Below are positions 49,257 through 60,946 of a stretch of DNA of 64,000 nt, in pieces. This stretch comes from Streptomyces durmitorensis (lineage in GTDB: Bacteria > Actinomycetota > Actinomycetes > Streptomycetales > Streptomycetaceae): NCBI RefSeq assembly GCF_023498005.1, contig NZ_CP097289.1, positions 3,658,001-3,722,000 on the forward strand, given 5' to 3'. Under the pieces are notes generated by a model, which saw nothing but the letters and a program-made list of their open reading frames with translations, had not been told where the DNA came from and made no database searches. Positions within the stretch are counted from its first letter, which is position 1, and each line of letters begins with the position of its first letter. A program made the position numbers and the translations under genes.

Positions 49257-51344
49257 GTGCGCACCAACACCCAGCACCTGTCCGCCCGTTCATCCGCCGA
49301 CGTACGGAATCTCGGCATCCTCGCCCACGTCGACGCCGGCAAGACCACCGTCACCGAGCGGATCCTGTTTCTGACCGGCGCCACCCATAAGAGAGGCGAG
49401 GTCCATGACGGCACGACCGTCACCGACTTCGACACGCAGGAACGCGACCGCGGGATCACCATCTTCGCCGCGGCCGTCAGCTGCGCGTGGGACGGCCACC
49501 GGATCAACCTGATCGACACGCCGGGCCACGTCGACTTCGCCGACGAGGTGGAGCGCTCGCTGCGGGTGCTCGACGGCGCGGTCGCGGTGTTCGACGCCGT
49601 CGCGGGGGTCGAGCCGCAGAGCGAGTCGGTGTGGCGGCAGGCCGATCGGTACGGCGTGCCGCGGATCGCGTTCATCAACAAGCTGGACCGTGCGGGCGCC
49701 GATCTCGACACGGCGGTCGCCTCGATACGGGACCGGTTGCACACCGTCCCGCTGGTGGTGCAGCTGCCGATCGGGCGCGAGGACGCGTTCACCGGCGTCG
49801 TGGACCTGCTGCGGATGCGCGCCCTGGTCTGGCACACGGGCCGTGACACGTACGACGTCGTTCCGGTCCCCGAGGCCCTGCGCGAGGAGGCACTCCGGCG
49901 CAGGCACGTCCTTGAGGAGACGGTGGCGGAGCTGCACGCGGGCGCGATGGAGGAGTACTGCACGGCGTCGGAGCTCTCCACCGCGACCCTGTCCGGCGCG
50001 CTGCGCGACCTCACCCTCAGCCGTGAGGGCGTCGTCGTGCTGTGCGGCTCCGCCTACCGCAACCGCGGGATCGAGCCGCTGCTGGAGGCCGTCGTGTCCT
50101 GTCTGCCGTCGCCGGTGGACGTCCCCGCGGTACGCGGGACCCATGGCGACACCGTGCAGGAGCGCGCCGCCGACCCCGCGGCTCCGTTCGCCGGGCTCGC
50201 CTTCAAGGTGAACGCGACGGCGACGGGACGGCTGACGTATGTACGCGTGTACTCGGGAACGATCGCGAAGGGAGAGACAGTGATGGACGCGGGCACGGGC
50301 CGCACCGAACGGATCGGCCGCATCCTGCGCGTGCAGGCCGACCGGCACGCGGAGCTTGACCGGGCGACCGCCGGGGACATCGTGGCCGTGGTGGGCCTGA
50401 AGACGGCCCGCGCCGGCACCACACTGTGTTCGCCCACGGCACCGCTGGTCCTCGAACCGCCCACGGTGGCCGCTTCGGTGGTCTCGGTGGCGGTCGAGGC
50501 CCACAGGAGCGTGGACACCGGCAGGCTGTCGTCGGCTCTGGCGCGCCTGGTCGAGGAGGATCCTTCGCTGGCGGTACGGGTTGACCGCGAGACAGGTCAG
50601 ACGCTGCTCTCCGGCATGGGCGAGCTGCATCTGGAGGTCGCGGTGGAGAAGATCCGCCGTGCCCACGGCATCGAGGTCGGCGTCGGCCGGCCTCAGGTGG
50701 CCTACCGCGAGACGGTCGTGCGCGGCGTTTCGGGTCTCGTCCACCGGCACGTCAAACAGGACGGCGGCGCGGGGCAGTTCGCGCATGTGGTGCTCGACGT
50801 CGAACGGCTGGAGGTGCGGGAGGGCATGGCTCACGCCTTCGTCTTCGGCTCCACCGTCACCGGCGGCCGGGTGCCGCAGGAGTACGTCCGCGCGGTGGAG
50901 GCGGGCTGCCGGGACGCTCTCGCGGAGGGCCCCCTCGGCGGCCACCCGGTGACGGGCCTGCGGGTCACGCTGACCGACGGCGCGACCCACTCCAAGGACT
51001 CCTCGGAGATGGCGTTCCGTACGGCGGGCAGGTTCGCGCTGCGTGAAGCACTGCGGGCGGCCGTCCTTGAACTCCTTGAACCGGTGGTCGAGTTGACGGC
51101 GACGGTGCCGGAGGACGCGGTCGGCGGCGTACTCGGCGACCTGGCGGCGCGCCGCGGCCGGGTCACCGAATCGGCCACGCGCTCCGGAACGGCCGCGATC
51201 ACGGCGACGGTGCCGCTGGCCGAACTGTTCGGCTACGCGTCGCGCCTGCGCAGCCGTACGCAGGGGCGTGGCACGTTCACGACCCGGCCGATGGGTTATG
51301 CCTCCGTGCCGACGGCGGTTTCGGCCGGGGTGCTCGGCCGGTAG
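49257..51344 (+). CDS. Elongation factor G paralogue
   Basis: A 695-residue translational GTPase. The G motifs are complete: AHVDAGKTT (G1), RGITI (G2), DTPGH (G3), NKLD (G4) and the GSAYRNRG region (G5). Domains II-V continue to the end ([35 protein letters not shown] in domains III-V). The length fits EF-G rather than the ribosomal-protection proteins, though the sequence is distant from the canonical fusA product. Streptomyces have a second EF-G-like gene, sometimes linked to stress or antibiotic response. GTG start with GAAAGG upstream. Confidence 0.84.
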   Translation: MRTNTQHLSARSSADVRNLGILAHVDAGKTTVTERILFLTGATHKRGEVHDGTTVTDFDTQERDRGITIFAAAVSCAWDGHRINLIDTPGHVDFADEVERSLRVLDGAVAVFDAVAGVEPQSESVWRQADRYGVPRIAFINKLDRAGADLDTAVASIRDRLHTVPLVVQLPIGREDAFTGVVDLLRMRALVWHTGRDTYDVVPVPEALREEALRRRHVLEETVAELHAGAMEEYCTASELSTATLSGALRDLTLSREGVVVLCGSAYRNRGIEPLLEAVVSCLPSPVDVPAVRGTHGDTVQERAADPAAPFAGLAFKVNATATGRLTYVRVYSGTIAKGETVMDAGTGRTERIGRILRVQADRHAELDRATAGDIVAVVGLKTARAGTTLCSPTAPLVLEPPTVAASVVSVAVEAHRSVDTGRLSSALARLVEEDPSLAVRVDRETGQTLLSGMGELHLEVAVEKIRRAHGIEVGVGRPQVAYRETVVRGVSGLVHRHVKQDGGAGQFAHVVLDVERLEVREGMAHAFVFGSTVTGGRVPQEYVRAVEAGCRDALAEGPLGGHPVTGLRVTLTDGATHSKDSSEMAFRTAGRFALREALRAAVLELLEPVVELTATVPEDAVGGVLGDLAARRGRVTESATRSGTAAITATVPLAELFGYASRLRSRTQGRGTFTTRPMGYASVPTAVSAGVLGR

Positions 51345-51353
51345 GCGGGCGAT

Positions 51354-51383
51354 GGGGGTCACGCCCCGCAGGGCGTGACCCCC
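51354..51383. terminator. Bidirectional terminator after the EF-G paralogue
   Basis: GGGGGTCACGCCC (51354-51366) pairs exactly with GGGCGTGACCCCC (51371-51383) over a CGCA loop, between convergent genes. Confidence 0.92.
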
Positions 51384-51387
51384 CATG

Positions 51388-53016
51388 TCAGCTGGGCTCC
51401 TTGGCGGAGCCAAGCAGCCAGCGCACCACGTCGACCGCGCCGTAGGGTGCGCCGTCCGGGCTCAGCTCGGCCAGGAAGCCGAGATCCTGGCCGAGCGTGG
51501 CGATGAGGGGTTCGACGCCGCCGTGGGGGCGTCGCTGGCCGAGTCCGACCGTGGCGAGCAGTCCGTTGCACAGGCACAGCCGTCCCTCGGTGGCGGCCGG
51601 GTCGCCGCCCTTGCGCAGATATTCGGCCTCGGGTTCGGCGGGGCAGCGGTAGCCGATGGTCCCCTTGGGGGTGCGGTAGGGCGTCCGCAGATATCCGAGG
51701 TCGCAGACGCGGCGGCGGCCCGCGATGACACCGGGGTCGGAGAGGGTGCCCGGCAGCTTCGCGACCTTGAAGGGGAAGCCGGTCGGTGAGGCCAGGGGGT
51801 CGTTGCGCACCGCCAGGGCCCCGGCGTGGGCCCGCTCCGTCAGCTCCCCGCGCAGGTCCGGGTCGAGCCCGGAGTCCTCGCTGAGCGCGAACGCGCTGCC
51901 GATCTGCACCCCCGTGGCCCCGGCCGCGCTGGCCGCCGCGAGCCGGTCGGGGTGGGCCGTGCCGCCGGCCAGCCAGAAGGGGATGCCGAGTGCGGCCATC
52001 CTGGCCAGGTCGGGGTGGTCGCGGGGGCCGTAGACCGGGTCACCGTCCGGGTCGAGCCGCAGCCTGCCGCGCGGCGGTGCGCTGTGCCCGCCCGCGCCGT
52101 GGGTCTCGATGACGAAGCCGTCGGGCCGGGTGACCTCGTCCCTGGCGAGGTACGAGGCGAGCACGGGCAGCGAGACGATGGCGAGCACGTCGGGCCTGCG
52201 GAGGCCTGTCACTGCGGAGTCGGCAACACCCTTGGTGGACAGGGGTGTTGAGGTGGGGCCTGCACGCAGTCCGTCGATCTGTACGTCCTGCACGCGACGC
52301 GCTCCCCTGCCGGATCCGCCGTCGCAGCGGGCCTCCTCCGCCGGGGCGCCGCCGCCGGTCAAGGCCGCTCTCGGGTCGAAGGGGTGGGCGTACGCCTCGT
52401 CGTCCCCCTCCACCGTGACAGCGACCGTCACCGGCTCCGCGCGGGCAAGGCGTGAGGCCAGTTCCGGGACGTGGCCGGGGACGCCTGCGCCGACGAGTAC
52501 GCAGTCGACGCCCGCGAGTATCGCCCCGAACAGGGCGGGCGCGAGGCCCAGTTCGACTTTCCCCAGGTAGTTGATGCCTGCCCGGCCCTCATGCCCCTCC
52601 TTGGCCAGCCACACCTCGACGAAGTTGCCGAGCATGGTGAGCAGCTCGGCGGGACGGCCCCGCTCGGCCCGCAGCATGGGCACCGTACGGAAGCGTTCGC
52701 GCTCGCCGATGCCTCCCTCGACGTAGAAGCGGTCGATGACCTCGGCCGCCAACTCCGGTACGGGGAAGGCCGCGAGGGCGCGCCGCACGTCGCCGTCCGG
52801 GTCGCCGAGCTGGAGGCGGCGCGCGAGAACCGCGTCGAGTGCCGTGCCGGAGACGACGCCGAGCTGTCCGGCGCGGGAGACGGCGCGGGCGAGGCGCCAG
52901 TCGGAGACGCCGACGCCCATGCCGCCCTGGATGATCCGGGGCAGCGCCCGGCCCGCTTCCGGCCCGCCCGCCTCCGTCCCGCCCACTCTCGTCCTGCGCA
53001 CAACGGTCTTCGGCAT
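51388..53016 (-). CDS. Nitronate-monooxygenase-like FMN protein
   Basis: A 542-residue TIM-barrel flavoprotein of the nitronate monooxygenase/PfaD-like group. Signatures: IIQGGMGVGVSDWRLARAVS at the start (FMN phosphate region), VDCVLVGAGVPGHVPEL, DGFVIETHGAGGHSAPP and GIPFWLAGGTAHPDRLAAAS, then GATGVQIGSAFALSEDSG, the phosphate-binding loop. The C-terminal 100 residues (CDLGYLRTPYRTPKGTIGYR, then cysteines in GRLCLCNGLLATVGLG) form an extra Cys-containing module seen in the long subgroup of this family. Substrate unknown. ATG 53016 has GAGG upstream, and a perfect palindrome 28 bases upstream suggests repressor control. Confidence 0.84.
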   Translation of the reverse strand: MPKTVVRRTRVGGTEAGGPEAGRALPRIIQGGMGVGVSDWRLARAVSRAGQLGVVSGTALDAVLARRLQLGDPDGDVRRALAAFPVPELAAEVIDRFYVEGGIGERERFRTVPMLRAERGRPAELLTMLGNFVEVWLAKEGHEGRAGINYLGKVELGLAPALFGAILAGVDCVLVGAGVPGHVPELASRLARAEPVTVAVTVEGDDEAYAHPFDPRAALTGGGAPAEEARCDGGSGRGARRVQDVQIDGLRAGPTSTPLSTKGVADSAVTGLRRPDVLAIVSLPVLASYLARDEVTRPDGFVIETHGAGGHSAPPRGRLRLDPDGDPVYGPRDHPDLARMAALGIPFWLAGGTAHPDRLAAASAAGATGVQIGSAFALSEDSGLDPDLRGELTERAHAGALAVRNDPLASPTGFPFKVAKLPGTLSDPGVIAGRRRVCDLGYLRTPYRTPKGTIGYRCPAEPEAEYLRKGGDPAATEGRLCLCNGLLATVGLGQRRPHGGVEPLIATLGQDLGFLAELSPDGAPYGAVDVVRWLLGSAKEPS

Positions 53017-53043
53017 AGCGCTCAACCTCGCTGCTCGACCTCC

Positions 53044-53067
53044 GGAACCTACGGAACCGTAGGTTCC
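53044..53067. promoter_or_regulatory. Perfect 11-bp palindromic operator (TetR-type)
   Basis: GGAACCTACGG (53044-53054), AA spacer, then CCGTAGGTTCC (53057-53067). The core CTACGG-AA-CCGTAG looks like operators bound by TetR-family regulators. It lies 28-51 bases upstream of ATG 53016. No regulator gene is adjacent in the window. Confidence 0.7.
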
Positions 53068-53143
53068 GCCCGAGGCCCAGTCTGGGCCACTCCCGCCCGC
53101 CGGGACCACGGCGAAGGACCTGTGCCGGAGGGCCCTTCGGCCC

Positions 53144-53194
53144 TTGTCGTCCTCGGCCCCTTGTCGTCCTCGACCCCTTGTCGTCCTCGGCCCT
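53144..53194 (+). repeat. Three tandem 17-bp repeats
   Basis: TTGTCGTCCTCGGCCCC at 53144-53160, 53161-53177 (one G to A change) and 53178-53194 (last base differs). The last copy reaches the stop codon of the YwiC gene. Confidence 0.8.
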
Positions 53195-53940
53195 CAGTAA
53201 GCGAGCAGCGTCACGAGCAGGGCCGTCGACAGGCCCACCTCGATCAGCCCCACGGTGCGGATCCGCAGGCCCCGTCCCGGCAGCAGCGCGGCGCGCAGGA
53301 GGCACAGGGCGAACAGCGCCGCGAGCGGCGGGTGCAGGAGCGTCGCGCAGATCAGTGCCGCGCAGTGGTAGGCGATCGAGCCGATCCGGAAGCGGCGGTT
53401 GCGGCGCTCGCGGATCATGGACTTCACGTACAGGACCGTGCCGCCGAAGTAGAGGAGGCAGGCGGCGAACGGGCCCATGCCCTCGCCGGGCGGCTCACCG
53501 CCGACGCGCAGCGCGACCAGCAGCATGGCGCACGCGGGCACGATCGCGACCAGGCCGTTGACCAGCGCCCTCTCCCGGTTGCGCAGCGCGTAGAGGGTGT
53601 TCACCGCGAAGAACGGCAGCGCGGCGGCGACCGCCACGGCCAGCCAGGGCCGCAGCACGAGGAGCGGTGTGCCGAGCAGGATCAGCGCGGTCGCGAACGT
53701 GAGGAACGGGCGGACGTGGCGCTCGGCGGCGCGAGGGTTGCGGGAGCAGCGGCGCAGCCGGATGTGCTGCTGGAGGTGGAAGGCGGTGGCGTAAGCCAGC
53801 AGCCAGCACACGAAGAGCGGCAGGTGCAGCCACCGCGGATCGCCCAGGAAGGTGCCTGCCGCGAACGGAACGGCGAGCATGGCCCAGGCGCCGTGCTGGT
53901 CGGGTATCCACTTGGAGCGGGCGTGCGCCCTGCTGTTCAT
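53194..53940 (-). CDS. ywiC: YwiC-like membrane protein
   Basis: A 248-residue protein with about six hydrophobic segments; the start WIPDQHGAWAMLAVPFAAGT is the YwiC signature (PxQHGAWAML). In Bacillus, ywiC is next to the nitrate-reductase genes and fnr; here it is divergent from narG, which supports a shared role in nitrate respiration even though the biochemical function is unknown. ATG 53940 is preferred to TTG 53949 because GGAAGG lies about 10 bases from ATG and directly abuts the TTG. Confidence 0.82.
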   Translation of the reverse strand: MNSRAHARSKWIPDQHGAWAMLAVPFAAGTFLGDPRWLHLPLFVCWLLAYATAFHLQQHIRLRRCSRNPRAAERHVRPFLTFATALILLGTPLLVLRPWLAVAVAAALPFFAVNTLYALRNRERALVNGLVAIVPACAMLLVALRVGGEPPGEGMGPFAACLLYFGGTVLYVKSMIRERRNRRFRIGSIAYHCAALICATLLHPPLAALFALCLLRAALLPGRGLRIRTVGLIEVGLSTALLVTLLAY

Positions 53941-53964
53941 GAGAGACAAGCCTTCCCAGGAGCG

Positions 53965-54035
53965 ACCGGCAGCGGCCGACGACGACCGGCAGCGGACCGG
54001 CAGCGGACCGGCGGCGAACCGGCGGCGACCGGAGC
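53965..54035. repeat. Imperfect 11-bp repeats
   Basis: ACCGGCAGCGG is present at 53965-53975, 53985-53995 and 53996-54006, with related copies (ACCGGCGGCG) continuing to about 54035. It lies between ywiC and narG. Function unknown; it may simply be polymerase slippage. Confidence 0.6.
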
Positions 54036-54139
54036 GGCCACCGGCGGGCCAAAAGCCCCTTCGTGCGCGCTATTTGGCCCTGAGTTCCACCATGTCACGT
54101 GCGCGTACACCGAATTGCGGAATTAGGTCACTGCCCACT

Positions 54140-54153
54140 GGGACTTAAGTCCC
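54140..54153 (+). promoter_or_regulatory. DevR/DosR-type box in the narG promoter
   Basis: GGGACTTAAGTCCC is a perfect palindrome and matches the core of the hypoxia-regulon box GGGACTWWAGTCCC in full. Its centre is about 43 bases upstream of a start site expected from TAGGCT at 54178, the position expected for activation by a response regulator. In Streptomyces the DevR homologue is OsdR. Confidence 0.7.
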
Positions 54154-54259
54154 CGGGTTCTGCCTGGTCAGCGGGCATAGGCTCGCAACAGGCCACCGAA
54201 TTTCCCGGCGAGTTGTCGGCAAGTCACGGCCGGAGTCTTTTCCATTTCGGAGGGTCAAG

Positions 54260-57200
54260 TTGCGGCAGAATCAGCGCGGAGCCGCGGAGACGCTGCTCAA
54301 GGCCGGACGGTATTTCAGCCGTGCCGACGTTTCCGATGACCTGCGGTCGGTGCACCACACCGGCGGGCGCGACGGCGAGGCCTTCTACCGGGACCGCTGG
54401 AGCCACGACAAGGTGGTGCACTCGACGCACGGCGTGAACTGCACCGGCTCCTGCCGCTGGAAGGTCTTCGTCAAGGACGGCATCATCACCTGGGAGACCC
54501 AGGCGACCGACTACCCCTCGGTCGGCCCGGACCGCCCCGAGTACGAGCCGCGCGGCTGCCCCCGCGGCGCCTCCTTCTCCTGGTACAGCTACTCGCCGAC
54601 GCGCGTGCGCCACCCCTACGTGCGCGGCACCCTCCTCACGATGTACCGGGAGGCGAAGAAGCGCCTGAAGGATCCCGTCCTCGCCTGGGCCGACATCCAG
54701 CGCGACCCGGTGCGCCGGCGCTCCTACCAGCAGGCGCGGGGCAAGGGCGGACTCGTCCGGGCGAGCTGGGAAGAGGCGGTGGAGATCGCCGCGGCCGCGC
54801 ACGTGCACACGATCAAGGAGCATGGGCCCGACCGGGTGGCGGGCTTCTCCCCCATCCCCGCCATGTCGATGGCCTCGCATGCGGCGGGGGCCCGCTTCCA
54901 CTCCCTCATCGGCGCCCCGATGCTCTCCTTCTACGACTGGTACGCGGACCTGCCGGTCGCATCCCCGCAGGTCTTCGGCGACCAGACCGACGTACCGGAG
55001 TCGGGTGACTGGTGGGACGCCGCGTATCTGATGATGTGGGGCTCGAACGTCCCGGTGACGCGCACGCCGGACGCCCATTGGATGGCGGAGGCGCGCTATC
55101 GCGGCCAGAAAGTCGTCACCGTGTCCCCCGATTTCGCGGACAACACCAAATTCGCCGACGAATGGATGCATCCGCACCCCGGAACGGACGGCGCGCTGGC
55201 CCTCGCGATGGGCCACGTCATCCTCAAGGAATTCTTCGTCGACCGGCAGACGGACTTCTTCACGGACTACGTACGTCAATACACCGACCTGCCGTTCCTG
55301 GTCACCCTGCGCGAAACCGATCAGGGTCTGGTCCCGCACAAGTTCCTGAGCGCCGCCGACCTCGGCGAGTCCACCGACACCGAGAACGCCCGCTGGAAAA
55401 CCGTCCTTATCGACGACACCACCGGCGAGCCCGTCGTCCCGAACGGCACCCTCGGCCACCGCTGGGGCAGCGACGAGACCCCCGAGTGGAACCTCGACCT
55501 CGGCGACACCGTCCCCCGCCTCACCCTCTACGGCGAAACCCCGCACGGCGATGCGGGAGCGGACACCGCCGAGATCGTGCTGCCCCGCTTCGAGGAGGAC
55601 GCGGACGCCACCGTGCGGCGCGGCGTGCCGGTCCGGCGGATCGGCGAGCACCTCGTCACCACCGTCTTCGACCTGATGCTGGCCCAGTACGGCGTCGCCC
55701 GCGACGGCCTGCCCGGCCAGTGGCCCACGTCGTACGACGACGCGTCGCAGCCCGGCACCCCCGCCTGGCAGGAGACCCTCACCTCAGTACCGGCCGCCCA
55801 AGCTGCGCGTGTGGCACGGGAGTTCGGGCAGACAGCCGAGCAGTCCAAGGGCCGCTGCATGATCCTCATGGGGGCCGGAACCAACCACTGGTTCCACTCC
55901 GAGACCATCTACCGCGCCTTTCTGGCCCTGCTCACCCTCACCGGCTGCCAGGGCCGCAACGGCGGCGGCTGGGGCCATTACGTCGGCCAGGAGAAGTGCC
56001 GCCCGGTCACCGGATGGGCCACCCTGGCCAGCGGCTCCGACTGGGCCCGGCCGCCCCGGCACATGATCGGCGCGGGCTGGTTCTATCTGCACACCGACCA
56101 GTGGCGCTACGACACCCTGCCCGCCGAGTCCCTCGCGTCCCCGCTGGCCGACGGGCACTTCGAGGGCATGAGCGGCGCCGACTGCCTTGCCGCCTCCGCT
56201 CGCATGGGCTGGATGCCCTCCTATCCCACCTTCGACCGCAACCCTCTGGAGCTGGGTGAGGCGGAGGACCCCGTTCAGCACACGGTCGACGAACTCAAGG
56301 CGGGACGCCTGAAGTTCTCGGGCGAGGACCCGGACGCGCCGGGCAACTGGCCGCGCGTCCTGACCGTGTGGCGTGCCAATCTCCTCGGCTCCAGCTCCAA
56401 GGGCAACGAGTACTTCCTCAAGCATCTGCTCGGCACCCACTCCAACCTCCCCGACGACGGACCGCGTTGCGCTCCGCGCGACGTCACCTGGCATCAGAAG
56501 GACGTCGAGGGCAAGCTCGACCTGCTGCTCGCCATGGACTTCCGCATGACGTCCACGACGCTGCTCGCCGACGTCGTGTTCCCCGCCGCCACCTGGTACG
56601 AGAAGCACGACCTGTCCTCCACGGACATGCACCCCTTCCTGCACGCCTTCACCCCGGCCGTCGACCCGCCCTGGCAGGCCCGCTCCGACTTCGACGCCTT
56701 CCTGACGCTCGCCCGCAGGTTCAGCGAGCTGGCCGCCGAGCACCTCGGCGTACGGAAAGACGTGGTCGCCACCGCGCTTCAACACGACACTCCCGGCGGG
56801 GAGATGGCACAGCCCGGCGGTGTCGCGCTCGACTGGTCGAAGGGCGAGTGCGAGCCGGTGCCGGGGCGCACCATGTACAACCTGGCGGTCGTGGAGCGCG
56901 ACTACGGCGCCGTCGGCGAGAAGTTCGCCGCGCTCGGCCCGCTGATCGACACCCTCGGTGTCACGACCAAGGCCATCACCTTCGACGTAGGCGAGGAAGT
57001 GGCCTACCTCGGGGAGAAGAACGGCACGGTGAGGGGTGGTGTCGCCGACGGACGGCCCCGTATCGACACCGCCCAGCGTGCCTGCGAGGCGATCCTCTCG
57101 CTCTCCGGGACCTCCAACGGGCGCCTCGCCACCCAGGGTTTCGAGACCCTGGAGAAGAAGGTCGGCACCAAGATGGCGCACCTGGCGGCGGAGGCCGAGG

Positions 57201-57930
57201 GCAAGCGGGTCACCTTCGCCGACACCCAGGCCCGCCCGGTCCCGGTCATCACCTCGCCCGAGTGGTCGGGCAGCGAGTCCGGCGGCCGGCGCTACACCGC
57301 GTTCACCGTCAACACCGAGCACCTCAAGCCCTGGCACACCCTCACAGGCCGCCAGCACTTCTTCCTCGACCACGACTGGATCCACGAAGTCGGCGAGGCG
57401 CTGCCCGTCTACAAACCGCCGCTCAACATGCATCGCCTGTACGGGGAACCGCAGTTGGGCCAGGTCGACGAGAAGACGGTCGCCGTGCGCTACCTCACCC
57501 CGCACAACAAGTGGGCCGTGCACTCCATGTACCAGGACAACCTGTACATGATGTCGCTCGGCCGGGGCGGCCAGACGATCTGGATGTCGCCGCAGGACGC
57601 CGAGGCGATCGGCGTGGCGGACAACGACTGGATCGAGGCGGTCAACCGCAACGGCGTCGTCACCGCACGCGCGATCGTCTCCCACAAGATGCCGCCCGGC
57701 ACCGTCTACATGAACCACGCCCAGGAGCGCACGGTCGGCGTCCCGCGCACCGAGAAGACCGGCAAGCGCGGCGGCATCCACAACTCGCTCACCCGCGTGA
57801 TGCTCAAGCCCACCCATCTCATCGGCGGATACGCCCAGTTGACCTGGGCGTTCAACTACCTCGGCCCGACCGGGAACCAGCGCGACGAGGTCACCGTCGT
57901 ACGCCGCCGCGCCCAGGAGGTGCAGTACTG

Positions 57931-57931
<1 letters not shown>
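54260..57931 (+). CDS. narG: Respiratory nitrate reductase alpha subunit NarG
   Basis: A 1,223-residue molybdenum (bis-MGD) subunit that reduces nitrate to nitrite. The FS0 cluster ligands HGVNCTGSCRWK and RGCPRG, with His as the first ligand, lie at about 58-100. The Mo-coordinating Asp is in FYDWYADLP (about 227). MMWGSNVPVTRTPDAHW and CQGRNGGGWGHYVGQEK mark the cofactor site. Full length for NarG. The TTG start has GGAGGG 5 bases upstream. A cytoplasmic orientation, with the membrane anchor NarI encoded downstream, is expected. The stop overlaps narH as TGATG. Confidence 0.95.
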
Positions 57932-59507
<1,576 letters not shown>

Positions 59508-59511
<4 letters not shown>

Positions 59512-60221
59512 GCATCCGCATGAGTACGTCAGCCGCGCCGGTCGCCGCCGCGCCGGTCGCCGCCGACGACGTCACGCGGCTGATCGTCGGCCGTTGCCTG
59601 GAGTACCCCGAGACCCGGCTGTACGCGGATCTGCCCGCCCTCCGCGCGGCGCTCGTCGAGGCGTCGCCCGAGGCCGCCGCGCTCCTCGCCGGGTTCCTCG
59701 ACCACGTCGCCGACACCGAGCCGCTCGACCTGTGCGCGCACTACACGGCGACCTTCGACACCCGTAATCGCCGCTGCCTCTACCTCACGTGGTGGGCGGA
59801 CGGGGACACCCGCAGGCGCGGCATGTCCCTCGTACGCGTCAAACAGATCTACCGCGAGCACGGCCTGCGGTACGCCGACGAGGAACTGCCCGACTTCCTT
59901 CCCGTCGTCCTCGACTTCGCCGTCCGCCGCCCGGACGCGGGCACCGACCTCCTTGAGGAGCACCGGGTCGGACTTGAGCTGCTGCGGCTCGCGGTCGCGG
60001 CGGCGGACACCCCCTACGCGGCGGTCCTCGAAGCGCTCTGCACCACGCTGCCCGGCCCTTCCCCGCAGACCAGGGAGGAGGCCAAGGCGATGGCGCGCAA
60101 GGGGCCGCCGCAAGAACTCGTCGGCATCGACACCGCGTTGGAGCCGTTCGGGGCACGCATCGACCTGCCCTGGCCCGCTCGTCCTGTCGTCAAAGGAACC
60201 TCCGAAAGGCCCTCGGCATGA
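59508..60221 (+). CDS. narJ: Nitrate reductase assembly chaperone NarJ
   Basis: A 237-residue all-helical chaperone that binds NarG before cofactor insertion and membrane attachment. LIVGRCLEYPETRLYADLPA opens the domain, and LCAHYTATFDTRNRRCLYLT and LPDFLPVVLDF are conserved NarJ segments. There is no cofactor motif. It overlaps both narH and narI by ATGA. Confidence 0.92.
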
Positions 60222-60946
60222 CCGATCTGCTCCTGTGGGGCGTGCTGCCCTACGTCTCGATCGCGCTGCTGATCTCGGGCACCGTCTGGCGCGCCCGCTA
60301 CGACCGGTTCGGCAGGACCAGCCACTCCTCCCAGCTGCACGAGTCGCGGCTGCTGCGGATCGGCTCGCCGCTGTTCCACTTCGGGATGCTGTTCGTCGTA
60401 CTCGGCCATGTGGTGGGCCTGTTGATCCCGCAGAGCTGGACCGACGCGGTCGGCGTCAGCGACCACACGTACCACCTGGTGGCGGTCGGGACCGGCGCCG
60501 TCGCGGGCGCCGCGGCCGTCATCGGGATCGGGGTGCTCATCCACCGCCGCCTGACGGTGCCCGCCGTGCGCCGGGCCACCCTGCGCAGCGACCATCTGAT
60601 GTACACCTTCCTGCTCGGCGCGATCGTCCTCGGACTCCTCGCCACGATCCTCAACTCCACCGGCGCGACGGACGGTTACAACTATCGCGAGGGCATCTCC
60701 CCTTGGTTCCGCTCGCTGTTCACCCTCTCTCCCGACTACACGCTGATGACGGGCGCGCCCCTCGCCTTCAAGCTGCACATCCTGTTCGGCTTCACCCTGT
60801 TCGCGCTCATCCCGTACTCGCGTCTCGTGCACATGTTCAGCGCGCCGGTGCGGTACGTCTTCCGGCCCTTCGTCGTCTACCGCGGCCGGGATCCCGAGCG
60901 GCTCACTCCGCGCCCGGAGCGGCGGGGCTGGGAGCGGGTCCGATGA
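60218..60946 (+). CDS. narI: Nitrate reductase gamma subunit NarI (cytochrome b)
   Basis: A 242-residue membrane subunit with five hydrophobic segments. Haem-ligand histidines are expected in PLFHFGMLFVVLGHVVGL (segment 2) and KLHILFGFTLF and RLVHMFSAPV near the C-terminus. It takes electrons from menaquinol. It is overlapped by narJ and the radical SAM gene (ATGA). Confidence 0.93.
   Translation: MTDLLLWGVLPYVSIALLISGTVWRARYDRFGRTSHSSQLHESRLLRIGSPLFHFGMLFVVLGHVVGLLIPQSWTDAVGVSDHTYHLVAVGTGAVAGAAAVIGIGVLIHRRLTVPAVRRATLRSDHLMYTFLLGAIVLGLLATILNSTGATDGYNYREGISPWFRSLFTLSPDYTLMTGAPLAFKLHILFGFTLFALIPYSRLVHMFSAPVRYVFRPFVVYRGRDPERLTPRPERRGWERVR

Larger units (their letters stand above)
53941..54259. 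promoter_or_regulatory. Divergent control region ywiC / narG
   Basis: A 319-base interval without a gene. It holds 11-bp imperfect repeats (53965-54035), a DevR/DosR-type palindrome (54140-54153), a possible -10 for narG (TAGGCT, 54178-54183) and the narG ribosome binding site GGAGGG about 5 bases before the TTG start. Confidence 0.6.

Noticed and set aside
49257..51344. Tetracycline-resistance ribosomal-protection protein (OtrA/TetM type)
   Set aside because: Close in fold but no resistance-specific evidence was seen, so only the EF-G paralogue call is kept.
49290..51413. 707-residue minus-strand frame opposite the EF-G paralogue
   Set aside because: No known motif; the plus-strand GTPase with complete G motifs is the real gene.
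55784..57817. 677-residue minus-strand frame inside narG
   Set aside because: Antisense shadow; narG is unambiguous.
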